From the NCBI RefSeq assembly GCF_024199005.1, contig NZ_JANATA010000011.1, positions 36,190 through 100,189 of the forward strand: DNA of 64,000 bases. The letters are read 5' to 3'. A model generated the notes under the pieces. The model was not told the DNA's origin. It ran no database searches and saw only the letters and a program-made list of their open reading frames with translations. This DNA comes from Opacimonas viscosa. GTDB lineage: Bacteria > Pseudomonadota > Gammaproteobacteria > Enterobacterales > Alteromonadaceae. The position numbers were made by a program, and so were the translations under genes. Shown one piece after another: positions 27,526 through 36,285 of the stretch (position 1 is the first letter of the stretch; each line of letters begins with the position of its first letter).

Positions 27526-30500
27526 ATGTTTACATCAATCCGCAAATTAGGTTTTGCAGCTGTATTGCTGACAACCCTAGGATTAACAGGCTGTGGTGGT
27601 GGATCAGATATTGAATCTGGTGAAGTCCTCCTCGCTTGTACTGCGCCACAAGTCCCTAATGCAACGGGTACTACTTGTGTCGCACCACCGCCGATTCAAT
27701 GTGCACCACCAACGGTGCCTGATGAAGCGAACGAAAATTGTGTTGTGGGTGCAAATCCGGATTTACCTGATCCGTCATTTTTCCCATCTGAAACTCAAGC
27801 TGTGTTGTATTACAACCGAGTAGCAGTAGGTGCAACTAATGTACCTAATGATCCTGCTTATGATGGTTGGAAATTACATACTTGGAATAACGATGCTTGT
27901 GATGCGTTAGAACCAGAATCCGTTGCCCCTTCTTGGGACAATGGTTTAGAGCATGACGGTGTCGATCCAAATTATGGTGCGTATTGGGTTCTTGAACTGA
28001 AAGAAGGCTATGGTTCGTGCCATAATTTCATTATCCACATCGGTACTGATGATGCGGGTAAAGAAATGGGCGGCGCTGACTTTAAAGGTAGTCTCATTCA
28101 AGACGATGCTACATTTGCACGCATGAACTTTACAATCTCTGGCGAAGCCACGGTTTTTGAATTCCCACTTATTTCATTAGGTGAGCGTCCAGTACAAATC
28201 GAAGGCCAAGCTGCACATTGGTTAGATGTAAATACTATTTTATGGGATGCACCTGACGCGGTTGCTAGTGTCAAACTCCATTACTCAGCAGCGGGTGATT
28301 TGGAAGCGACAATTGAGAATGGTTTAAATGGTTCTGCGATTGATATGCTGGCTGTTGATTTATCTGATGAGCAAACCGCTATTGCACCTCATTTAAGTGG
28401 TTTGGCCGCTTACCAAGGTGAATGGGATGCAGTAGCAGCCAAAACAGTCATGAAGACCCAAGCTGTTTTAGCTGGCTATGATACTGATGGTAAATTAGTT
28501 GCAGCTACGGGTATTCAGTTAGCAAATGGTCTTGACCAGTTATATACCGTTGGAGAAATGGATGCTGATGAAGCTGATTTAGGGGTTATTTATAACGATG
28601 ATGGTACGATTACATCAGCCGTATGGGCACCTACCGCACAAAACGTTCAATTGAAAACTTATAGTCAGGACAAGCGCTTAGTCGATACGATAGCCATGGC
28701 TGAAAATACAGACACCGGTGTTTGGTCATACACTGGCACGGGTTTGGATCGTATGTTCTATCGTTTTGAAGTGACGGTTTATCATCATTTAACCGGTGAT
28801 ATTGAAGTATTTGACGTGACTGATCCATACTCTGTTGGCTTAGGTGTAAATGGACGTTTCTCACAATTCGTGAATTTAAATGATGCTGATTTGAAACCAG
28901 AAGGTTGGGATGATCACACTGTTCCAACAGTTGCCAATCCAGAAGATGCTGTTATTTACGAAGCCCATATTCGTGATTTCTCAGCGTTGGATATGACGAC
29001 GAGCGAAGCGAATCGTGGTAAGTTTTTGGCCTTCACTGAAAGTGAGACTGATGCAGTCAATCATCTTCAGGAAATGGTTGCTGCAGGTGTAACGCACTTG
29101 CATTTGCTACCGGCTAACGATATTGCAACGATTGATGAACGTGCTGAGCGTACGGTAGATCTAAACAGTACTGTGTTTGAACTATGCCTACTTAACCGTC
29201 GTCTTGATATTTGTAGTGAAGCTGACTCAAATATGACTTTGTTAGAGGTCTATGAAAGTTACGATTCATTCTTAGAGCCGGATAAAGCACAAGCATTAAC
29301 TGAGCAATTACGTAATTATGACCAGTTTAACTGGGGTTATGATCCTAAGCATTTCAATGCACCTGAAGGTTCTTATGCATCTGATCCAGATGGCGTAGCA
29401 CGTATTTTAGAAATGCGAGCGATGAACCAAGCTTTACATGCTATGGGTTTACGTGTTGTATTAGATGTTGTGTATAACCACACCAATGCATCTGGTGCAA
29501 ATGACAACTCCGTTTTTGACAAAGTCGTACCGGGTTATTATCACCGTTACAATGTTGAAACAGGAGATATCGTGCGTGATTCATGCTGTGATGATACAGA
29601 AGATCGCAACCGCATGATGGCTAAGTTCATGGAAGATTCGTTATTGATGTGGACTGAACATTATAAGTTTGACGGATTCCGTTTTGACTTAATGGGTAGT
29701 CACTCTAAAGATACTATGCTGTCTTTACGTGATGCAGTTCAAGCAGTTGATGCTGATAACTACTTCTATGGTGAAGGTTGGACCCGCAATGATCGCGGTG
29801 TAACCCAAGCTAATCAACCCAACTTAGCGGGTTCAGAAATTGGTACTTTCAACGATCAAATTCGCGAGGCGGTACGCCAAGGTCGTTTCTTTGCCAAGGC
29901 AAATGGCGATAATACCGGTGATATTTTTGATGCAACCGATCGTATCAAATCTGCATTAGCAGGTACGTTATTAGATTATGCATTACAAACGAATACCGGT
30001 ACGACATCACCGACTAGTGCATTAGGCGGTTATGCTCAAGATCCTGCGGATATCATTAACTATGTGTCCAAACATGATAACGAGACATTATGGGATAAAT
30101 TCAATTATGAATTACCCAATGATTTAACGTTAGCAGAGCGGGTTCGTGCACAAAACATCGGTTTGGCGATTCCAGTCCTAGCGCAAGGTATTCCATTCTT
30201 GCAATTAGGCGGTGAGATGCTGCGTTCAAAATCTATGGATCGCAACACTTATGATTCTGGCGACTGGTTCAACAAAGTTGATTACACGATGATGAGTAAT
30301 AACTTTAATGTTGGTTTACCACTTGCTCAGGACAATCGAGGTGCTTGGGATACTATTGGAACGTTTGCGTATTCTCCAGAACGCGCTGCAGGGATGGATG
30401 AAATTGTGTTTGCTAAAGAAGTCTTCAAAGAGTTCTTAAGTATTCGTACTGCTTCTCCATTGTTCCGATTAACGACTGCTGACGACATCAAAGCGCGTGT

Positions 30501-31866
30501 TGGTTTCCACAACTTAGGTCGCACTGCGATCCCAGGTGTGGTGGCTATGAGTATCGATGACGGCGGCGAGTTGGTGGATCTTGATGCTGCAGTTGATGCC
30601 GTTATGGTGGTGATTAATGCAACGTATAACCAACAGTCAGTTCGTGTAAATACTGCAACAGGTTTCACACTGCACAATACATTGGCCAACTCTGTTGACT
30701 CTGTAGTACGTGGTGCGAGTTTTGCTGAAGGGGTAGATGATGATGCCGGTAACGGTCTCTTCACTGTACCTGCACAGACGATTGCGATTTATGTACAAAA
30801 CCAAGGTGACACTCAGGGTATGGGCTTATCTGCCTTTGCTACGGCAGGAGCACCAGATGTTGTTCCATATGGTGACACTACGGTTTACTTACGTGGAAGC
30901 ATGAATGGCTGGGGCCAAGACACTGCATTTAATTATGAAGGTCAAGGTATCTATCGTGCAACTTACACCTTGGATGCGGGTACTGAATATCAATTCAAAG
31001 TCGCTGAAGCTGATTGGTCTAACCCTAACTTAGGTGGTCCAGATGGTGCGAGTGACGTAGTGGCAGAAGATACGCTTTATAGTTTAGCGCCAAGCAACAA
31101 CAACCTGAAGTTTACTCCAGATGAAACTGCTTTATACGAGTTCGTTTTTGATGCAGTGGATATTGAGAATCCAACGTTACTGATCCGTAAAGATAATCCT
31201 TACTTTGGTACAGATATCTATGTACGAGGCGGTATGAATGGTTGGGGTACTGGTAATCCGATGACTTATGAAGGTGATAAGGTATTTGGTGCCAACTTCA
31301 CAGTGGCTGCAGGAGACTACGAGTTCAAGGTGGCTTCAGAAGATTGGTCTACGGTAGATCATGGCTCTGTGGCAGATACGGATGAAGCTCGAAATATGAC
31401 AGTAGGTACCACTATTGAAACCAATCTCGCTGGTGGTCAAAACTTCCGTATTTCGATAGATTCAGAGGAAGAATACAAGTTTACCTTAGATGTATCTGGT
31501 GAAGCGCCTGTATTAGGTGTTTTCAAAGCTGAATTCTTTGGTGCAACACCTGTGTTCCTGCGCGGAGGTATGAACGGTTGGGGTACGAATGATCAACTCA
31601 TATATGCTGATAATGCATATAGTGTTTCCATTCCAGTTTCAGCTGGTATCGTGGAGTTCAAAGTTGCTTCTGACGATTGGTCAACAGTCAATGCGGGTGC
31701 TGTAGATGGCGATAATCGCGATATCACATTGGGCTTGCCTTTAATGTTGATGCAAGGAAGTAATGATAACTTACGTTTCGATGCGCCAGAAACAGGGAAT
31801 TATACTTTCACAGTGACAGGTCCTAATCCTGCTTCACCGAAGGTGACCGTTACTCTTGACGAGTAA
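27526..31866 (+). CDS. Pullulanase-type alpha-1,6-glucosidase lipoprotein with three C-terminal repeat domains
   Basis: GH13 debranching enzyme, 1446 residues. The start at 27526 has a GGAG nine bases upstream and gives a clean lipoprotein signal (LGLTGC, Cys23); the open frame back to 27454 overlaps the receptor stop and adds a tail without signal character. Order: Cys/Pro-rich linker, CBM41-type pullulanase-associated domain (YDGWKLHTWNND), N-terminal beta-sandwich, GH13 barrel with DVVYNHT, DGFRFDLMGSH (nucleophile Asp721), YGEGW (acid/base Glu750) and KHDNET (Asp851), a DUF3372-like region, then three tandem ~110-residue domains each starting LRG[SG]MNGWG or VRGGMNGWG (bases ~30885, 31215, 31550). 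These are probably starch-binding. It would be anchored on the outer membrane, feeding the adjacent receptor. Confidence 0.93.
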   Translation: MFTSIRKLGFAAVLLTTLGLTGCGGGSDIESGEVLLACTAPQVPNATGTTCVAPPPIQCAPPTVPDEANENCVVGANPDLPDPSFFPSETQAVLYYNRVAVGATNVPNDPAYDGWKLHTWNNDACDALEPESVAPSWDNGLEHDGVDPNYGAYWVLELKEGYGSCHNFIIHIGTDDAGKEMGGADFKGSLIQDDATFARMNFTISGEATVFEFPLISLGERPVQIEGQAAHWLDVNTILWDAPDAVASVKLHYSAAGDLEATIENGLNGSAIDMLAVDLSDEQTAIAPHLSGLAAYQGEWDAVAAKTVMKTQAVLAGYDTDGKLVAATGIQLANGLDQLYTVGEMDADEADLGVIYNDDGTITSAVWAPTAQNVQLKTYSQDKRLVDTIAMAENTDTGVWSYTGTGLDRMFYRFEVTVYHHLTGDIEVFDVTDPYSVGLGVNGRFSQFVNLNDADLKPEGWDDHTVPTVANPEDAVIYEAHIRDFSALDMTTSEANRGKFLAFTESETDAVNHLQEMVAAGVTHLHLLPANDIATIDERAERTVDLNSTVFELCLLNRRLDICSEADSNMTLLEVYESYDSFLEPDKAQALTEQLRNYDQFNWGYDPKHFNAPEGSYASDPDGVARILEMRAMNQALHAMGLRVVLDVVYNHTNASGANDNSVFDKVVPGYYHRYNVETGDIVRDSCCDDTEDRNRMMAKFMEDSLLMWTEHYKFDGFRFDLMGSHSKDTMLSLRDAVQAVDADNYFYGEGWTRNDRGVTQANQPNLAGSEIGTFNDQIREAVRQGRFFAKANGDNTGDIFDATDRIKSALAGTLLDYALQTNTGTTSPTSALGGYAQDPADIINYVSKHDNETLWDKFNYELPNDLTLAERVRAQNIGLAIPVLAQGIPFLQLGGEMLRSKSMDRNTYDSGDWFNKVDYTMMSNNFNVGLPLAQDNRGAWDTIGTFAYSPERAAGMDEIVFAKEVFKEFLSIRTASPLFRLTTADDIKARVGFHNLGRTAIPGVVAMSIDDGGELVDLDAAVDAVMVVINATYNQQSVRVNTATGFTLHNTLANSVDSVVRGASFAEGVDDDAGNGLFTVPAQTIAIYVQNQGDTQGMGLSAFATAGAPDVVPYGDTTVYLRGSMNGWGQDTAFNYEGQGIYRATYTLDAGTEYQFKVAEADWSNPNLGGPDGASDVVAEDTLYSLAPSNNNLKFTPDETALYEFVFDAVDIENPTLLIRKDNPYFGTDIYVRGGMNGWGTGNPMTYEGDKVFGANFTVAAGDYEFKVASEDWSTVDHGSVADTDEARNMTVGTTIETNLAGGQNFRISIDSEEEYKFTLDVSGEAPVLGVFKAEFFGATPVFLRGGMNGWGTNDQLIYADNAYSVSIPVSAGIVEFKVASDDWSTVNAGAVDGDNRDITLGLPLMLMQGSNDNLRFDAPETGNYTFTVTGPNPASPKVTVTLDE

Positions 31867-31899
31867 ACCGTTACTCTGACTGAGTATAAAGTCATCCAA

Positions 31900-31935
31900 A
31901 ACCGTGAATTCTGTACTGAGTTCACGGTTTTTTTT
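31900..31935 (+). terminator. Rho-independent terminator after pullulanase
   Basis: AACCGTGAA, 12-base loop, TTCACGGTT, then seven further T. A perfect 9-bp stem 33 bp beyond the pullulanase stop. Confidence 0.92.
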
Positions 31936-31993
31936 GCTTATATCTACTTTAGAACCTACGCTTATATAGATTACAACGACTAAGGAACGTCAC

Positions 31994-32473
31994 ATGACTA
32001 CAAAACACCCCTCATCTACGATTAAACTTTCTTTGTTATCTATGGTTATTGCTGGCACATTAGGCTTAAGTGCCTGTGGCAGTGATGCTGATAGTAAAAC
32101 CGATACGAAAACCGGTGATGCAGAACAAAAAATGTCTGTTGCAAACACCAAGCAACCCACTGTAGATAGTAATGGGTCTCAAAGTATGCTTGAACAAGCT
32201 AAGGCCAAAGCGAATGAAACAATGGCTGCTAGCAGTGATATGTTAGCCACGAGTAAAGATAAGATGGAACAGTATAAAGATACCGCGACTGACAAGATAG
32301 CGGCAGGTAAAGCCAAAGCCGATGAATACAAAGATGTTGCGTCTGATAAACTTGCGGATGGCAAAGATATGCTTACCAACTTAAAAGATAAAGCTACAGC
32401 TAAAAAATCCGAAGCTGAATCCCTTTTAGATAAGGCTAAAAAGAAAGTCACAGAGGGTGATGGTGGTGCATAA
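31994..32473 (+). CDS. Lys/Ala-rich lipoprotein with LEA-like amphipathic repeats
   Basis: 159 residues. The N-terminus is a lipoprotein signal ending LGLSAC (lipid on the Cys). After a polar linker, residues ~62-150 form a continuous charged helix with imperfect repeats of the type [ED]xYKDxAxDKxAxGKxKA, similar to LEA/apolipoprotein-like or YtxH-type stress proteins. No enzyme motif. An AAGGAAC site precedes the ATG. It follows the pullulanase terminator and is an independent unit; its position inside the starch locus may be incidental. Function unknown; envelope stress or membrane spacing is speculation. Confidence 0.75.
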   Translation: MTTKHPSSTIKLSLLSMVIAGTLGLSACGSDADSKTDTKTGDAEQKMSVANTKQPTVDSNGSQSMLEQAKAKANETMAASSDMLATSKDKMEQYKDTATDKIAAGKAKADEYKDVASDKLADGKDMLTNLKDKATAKKSEAESLLDKAKKKVTEGDGGA

Positions 32474-32535
32474 GCGCTAGTACGACTCATTGTATCAGGC
32501 GTATTTTACCCTAATAGGGTGTGCTAGTTCGTTGC

Positions 32536-34443
32536 TTATTTTAAGCTGGCTAATAATCTTTCTAGCACACCGTCTTTTTGCATGATTACATCTTTAACTG
32601 TTGGTTTACTCAATACATCAGGAGTCAGTCCAGCATTCGGTGTTTCATTTAAGGGTTGCAGTTTTGGTATATATGCGAATAGAGGAATGTCGACAACAAT
32701 TTGGCTGTTAGGTAGTGTTAAAAAGAACATGCCGCCACCATTGATACCTTTTTGATTTCCACCTGTTGGTGCCCCAATTACTCTCACCCTCTCATTTGTG
32801 GCCATCGCTTGGCTTAAAAAGAATGTACTTGATGCATTGGTACCATCAACTAACAAGTGAATTGTGCCATTAAATGTCGGTTTATCATTTTCAGTAAGGA
32901 GGGAACTCTGCGATTCTTCTTTGTCCTCTTGTGATATGAATTTCTGTACTTTCGGTGCCTGTGCTTTCGATTCCTGTGGTATGCGCTCTTGCTGTGGGTT
33001 TTCTTTCTGGTTCACTACTTTCTGTGTTGCCTCTATGGGTTTCGTATAGCCTGTCACAAAGTCAGTATTGGTTGCCAACGTATACTCAACGGGTGCAAAA
33101 AATCTTGGATCCCATGTACGCAAGTGCTTTTGTAATTCAGCCGGCACGTCTTGATATTTAATAATAGGTGTATATGACACCTTAGCAAACGCATCTGCCA
33201 AATTTAAATAGCTTGCTAATTGCTGACTCACTTCATCAAGCCCGCCAGTGTTACCTCGAACATCTATAACCAGCTCTTGTACATTTGACGCTTTGAGTGC
33301 AGCAAAACTCTCTGCGTAAAAAGCTTGCCAAGAAAAATCCATATTGTAAGTCGCAAAACTCGGTAGTTTCATTACCCCAACATTGTTTGCTGTAATGGTA
33401 AATGACCAAGCCGAGGTCTGTGGATGACTGGCTAATATTTTTTCTTCTCTTTCCAATAGAGTTAAACCAGGCACATCTATAAATAAAGGGCGCGTAGTAT
33501 TGGCTAGAACAACCTCTAGTTTATAAGATGTTCGCTCAGTGCTAATAGCTTGTTGTTCAACAAAAGGGAAATAGACATCAAATGGCTGCAGACCGGTTTC
33601 ATTTACCAAGTTCAATTCAGCATGTTGTTGTGCTGTATTGGCGCCATCTCCACGCATGTAACGCAACAATGCTTGAGTAAGTGTAGTGACACTTTGCCCA
33701 TTGATACTTTTTATTTCCGTACCGGGTTTTAACAATGATTTGTTTGAGTAATTGTGGGTAATGTACCACCGCTTATCTATCTGGATAAAAGACACCGGCA
33801 ACTTATTAGCAGGACCTAATAATAGTCGCTCTACTTCAGCATGTTGATTAAGTGGGTTAAGGTAGGTATGACCGCATTGGAGTGCGGTGAGGAGCTCAGC
33901 GACCTCAACAAAGGTATTAGCGAGAGATTGTGCTTGTCCAAATGTGGCTTTTATTTGGCGTAATTTCTGCTGCCATTCTGATTCGCTTTGGTAACGATAT
34001 AATCCAGGGTGCAAAACATCCAGTGCTTGTTCAAGGACCTGTAAATCATTTTGTAGCTGTTGGGGGCTAAGGACTTGCATGCTGTCGCTATTTAATGCAT
34101 CCGGTACTGCAAAAATATGTTCAGAATAGGTGGTTGCCTCGTTCAGTTTGATGGTGCGAAAACCTTTCAAGGGTTCTTGTTTATCTTGGGTCGCAAATAA
34201 AAACTTTATTTCTTCAGGGGATTGGTTAAACCAGAGTGATATTTTGTGTTGTTTACGATGTTTATCGCTCAGTAATTGCAAGGGCTGTGATATATTCAGT
34301 GGCGCAGTGTCACCAATAATGTAAATCGTTTCTGGAGAACTCGTTTGTACTGTGAAATGCACAGTATTAGCCCATGCGTAGGGGATAAAATATAGCGCGA
34401 AAACAATACTATAGATGAGGGCAGGGATACGCGCAAAATACAT
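32536..34443 (-). CDS. S41-family (C-terminal processing) peptidase homologue, secreted
   Basis: 635 residues with a signal peptide (IYSIVFALYFIPYAWA). An N-terminal beta-rich region precedes a helical segment (QQLQNDLQVLEQALDVLHPGLYRY) typical of S41 proteins with an extracellular tail domain; a PDZ-like part follows (LKPGTEIKSINGQSVTTL). The core has LVIDVRGNTGG and the nucleophile region DGTNASSTFFLSQAMATNERVRVIG, then GGNQKGINGGG. A Gln/Lys/Glu-rich low-complexity insertion (about residues 465-510) splits the core, so activity is uncertain. A strong AGGAAGAG site precedes the ATG. It begins 99 bp downstream of the second SGNH gene on the same strand and may be cotranscribed. Confidence 0.85.
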   Translation of the reverse strand: MYFARIPALIYSIVFALYFIPYAWANTVHFTVQTSSPETIYIIGDTAPLNISQPLQLLSDKHRKQHKISLWFNQSPEEIKFLFATQDKQEPLKGFRTIKLNEATTYSEHIFAVPDALNSDSMQVLSPQQLQNDLQVLEQALDVLHPGLYRYQSESEWQQKLRQIKATFGQAQSLANTFVEVAELLTALQCGHTYLNPLNQHAEVERLLLGPANKLPVSFIQIDKRWYITHNYSNKSLLKPGTEIKSINGQSVTTLTQALLRYMRGDGANTAQQHAELNLVNETGLQPFDVYFPFVEQQAISTERTSYKLEVVLANTTRPLFIDVPGLTLLEREEKILASHPQTSAWSFTITANNVGVMKLPSFATYNMDFSWQAFYAESFAALKASNVQELVIDVRGNTGGLDEVSQQLASYLNLADAFAKVSYTPIIKYQDVPAELQKHLRTWDPRFFAPVEYTLATNTDFVTGYTKPIEATQKVVNQKENPQQERIPQESKAQAPKVQKFISQEDKEESQSSLLTENDKPTFNGTIHLLVDGTNASSTFFLSQAMATNERVRVIGAPTGGNQKGINGGGMFFLTLPNSQIVVDIPLFAYIPKLQPLNETPNAGLTPDVLSKPTVKDVIMQKDGVLERLLASLK

Positions 34444-34542
34444 AACTCTTCCTTGATTTTATGTCGATGAAAAAGGGCGCTGGCTTTATCTACACAGCCC
34501 AATAAAGATACATTCAATTATATCGACATACAACATCTGAAT

Positions 34543-36285
34543 TTAGCGAATTTTTTTGACTTGTTCTTCCAAGCGATCAATCACTGTGTCAATATTCATA
34601 GCGCCTGCTCTGCGTGCCCTTTGATAGTAGTATAAAGCCTCTGCTAGTCGTTTAGTCTGATGCATGTTTTTTGCGCTTCGCAAATTCTCCACTGGGTCAT
34701 GAGGTAGGGCATCAGCAATAATTTGCTGTGTCTTGATAACCATCGGAATATTTTTATCTTTATTGTATTGGGTTAATGCTTTTTTTTGCATGGTGAGCCA
34801 GTCGATTTTCTTTTGGACCTTTTCTAAACCTAGTGCGGCTTCCCAGTTTTGCGGTTGCGGTAATACCACCGGTTTTGGCGTCGGGCTAAAAGGATAATCA
34901 GAAGTTAATGCAATGATATCCGCAAAGCCCACATACTCTTCACTGGGAATTATTGGGCGACGCTGCCAGGCCAAATTGGTTGGTACATAAACCGTATTTT
35001 GAGATTCTGTTAAGCTGGCAAAGTATTGTTCATAAAAGGCATTGGCTAATACAAAATAACCAGACACATTGGGATGTAGGTGCTCTAGCATTACATTGTT
35101 GCCAATGAGTCCAAGTGAACTGCGTTGGCGCATTTTGTCTTCAGTATCGACCAACGTAACTCCTTGTCGTGTAGCCAATTCTCGGATGATGCGGTTCATA
35201 GCTAGGGGGGCTCTAAAGCGCAACGTATCTAATTCTTTGGCCTGGACAAGGGCTTTTTGTGCGCAACTAGTCTGTTCTAACCTTGCGCAGAGTTGACCTA
35301 GTGTGAAATGTAAATCAGCACTTTGACTGTGTTGGATTTGCTCATGAATGGTTGCAATTTCTGATAATAAGTCATTAGGCTCAAAGCGATGGATACGTTG
35401 GGCTAAGGTCGTCAGTTTTTGCTGCAGGTCTGGCTCTGCCGGCAAGCTGCTAAAGGGTTTTTGGTCTAATTCGTTACTCGCTAAAGTCGAAATGTACACG
35501 GGAATATTTGCACGTGCATATTTGTCTAACAAAAGCCCCATATTTTGTGCAAACTGTTCCAGTCCTGCTGCAAATATATGACTGTTCAGTGCAATGTCTT
35601 TTTCTTTCGCCACTTGGGACATTAAGGTTCTAGAAGATGAAGATGAAGATGAAGATAAAGATGAAGATGAATTAATTTTTTTGAGTTCTAAATATATCGC
35701 CTGCATCAGCTGAAATATACGTAACTCTTTGACTTTTAGAAATAGTAAAGTCGCTGTGCTAGAGCCTGTGACAGTATAATTTGAACCAACGCCCAGGATC
35801 CCCAAATATTCATTGTGGCCGGCATAGATAAATATTGCATCGGGAGCTTGTTCGATGATTTCATCGGCAAAATCAAGTAGGGTATATGAGTTCACTGCTG
35901 ACATAGCCGTATTAATAACTTCCACATATCGAGTAGGATGTGTCGCCCTAATACGATGTTCCAACATGCCCGCAAGTGAAGCGCCTAAGCCATAAGGATA
36001 CCCTGCTGCTGTTGAACCTCCTTGGACAAAAATACGCAGTCCATTGTCAGGTTTTTCAGCTAAAAAGAAATTGGCTTCCATCGACACTCTTGGTGTGTGA
36101 GCCACTTGATTGAAATATCGTTTTACGATGTCTGGGCGAGGCAGTACATAATCAGGATGGGTCGGGTTATTGATAAACAAAGGGTAATCCTCACCATAGT
36201 TGAAGAGCCGTAAACTCGCTTCTAAAAGCAGGATAAATAGCACAGGAATAAAAACTGCTATGCATCTAAAAAGCCAAATTTTCAT
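34543..36285 (-). CDS. Membrane-anchored SGNH/GDSL-hydrolase-family protein (paralogue 2)
   Basis: 580 residues. An N-terminal membrane anchor (IAVFIPVLFILLLEASLRLF) puts the rest in the periplasm. SGNH blocks: FVQGGSTAAGYPYG (catalytic-type Ser91), NTAMSAVNSYT, IYAGHNEYLG (GHN, 156-158) and a late MLEHLHPNVSGY with the His of the triad. A poly-serine linker (206-218), coded by a hexanucleotide repeat, is absent from the paralogue. The C-terminus has TPR-like helices (AEALYYYQRARRAG). It overlaps the upstream paralogue by 4 bases (ATGA), so they form one operon. SGNH proteins of this anchored type act as glycan or lipid O-acyl esterases or transferases; the substrate is unknown. It sits divergent to a carbamoyltransferase cassette. 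Confidence 0.85.
   Translation of the reverse strand: MKIWLFRCIAVFIPVLFILLLEASLRLFNYGEDYPLFINNPTHPDYVLPRPDIVKRYFNQVAHTPRVSMEANFFLAEKPDNGLRIFVQGGSTAAGYPYGLGASLAGMLEHRIRATHPTRYVEVINTAMSAVNSYTLLDFADEIIEQAPDAIFIYAGHNEYLGILGVGSNYTVTGSSTATLLFLKVKELRIFQLMQAIYLELKKINSSSSLSSSSSSSSRTLMSQVAKEKDIALNSHIFAAGLEQFAQNMGLLLDKYARANIPVYISTLASNELDQKPFSSLPAEPDLQQKLTTLAQRIHRFEPNDLLSEIATIHEQIQHSQSADLHFTLGQLCARLEQTSCAQKALVQAKELDTLRFRAPLAMNRIIRELATRQGVTLVDTEDKMRQRSSLGLIGNNVMLEHLHPNVSGYFVLANAFYEQYFASLTESQNTVYVPTNLAWQRRPIIPSEEYVGFADIIALTSDYPFSPTPKPVVLPQPQNWEAALGLEKVQKKIDWLTMQKKALTQYNKDKNIPMVIKTQQIIADALPHDPVENLRSAKNMHQTKRLAEALYYYQRARRAGAMNIDTVIDRLEEQVKKIR
35635..35680. repeat. Hexanucleotide repeat tract coding poly-serine
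   Basis: About six near-perfect copies of GATGAA (plus strand), read as alternating TCT/TCA serine codons in the minus-strand SGNH gene. The unit is 6 bp, so slippage changes linker length without shifting frame. Confidence 0.8.

Noticed and set aside
35635..35680. Phase-variable on/off switch in the SGNH gene
   Set aside because: The repeat unit is 6 bp, so slippage keeps the reading frame; only length variation is possible.
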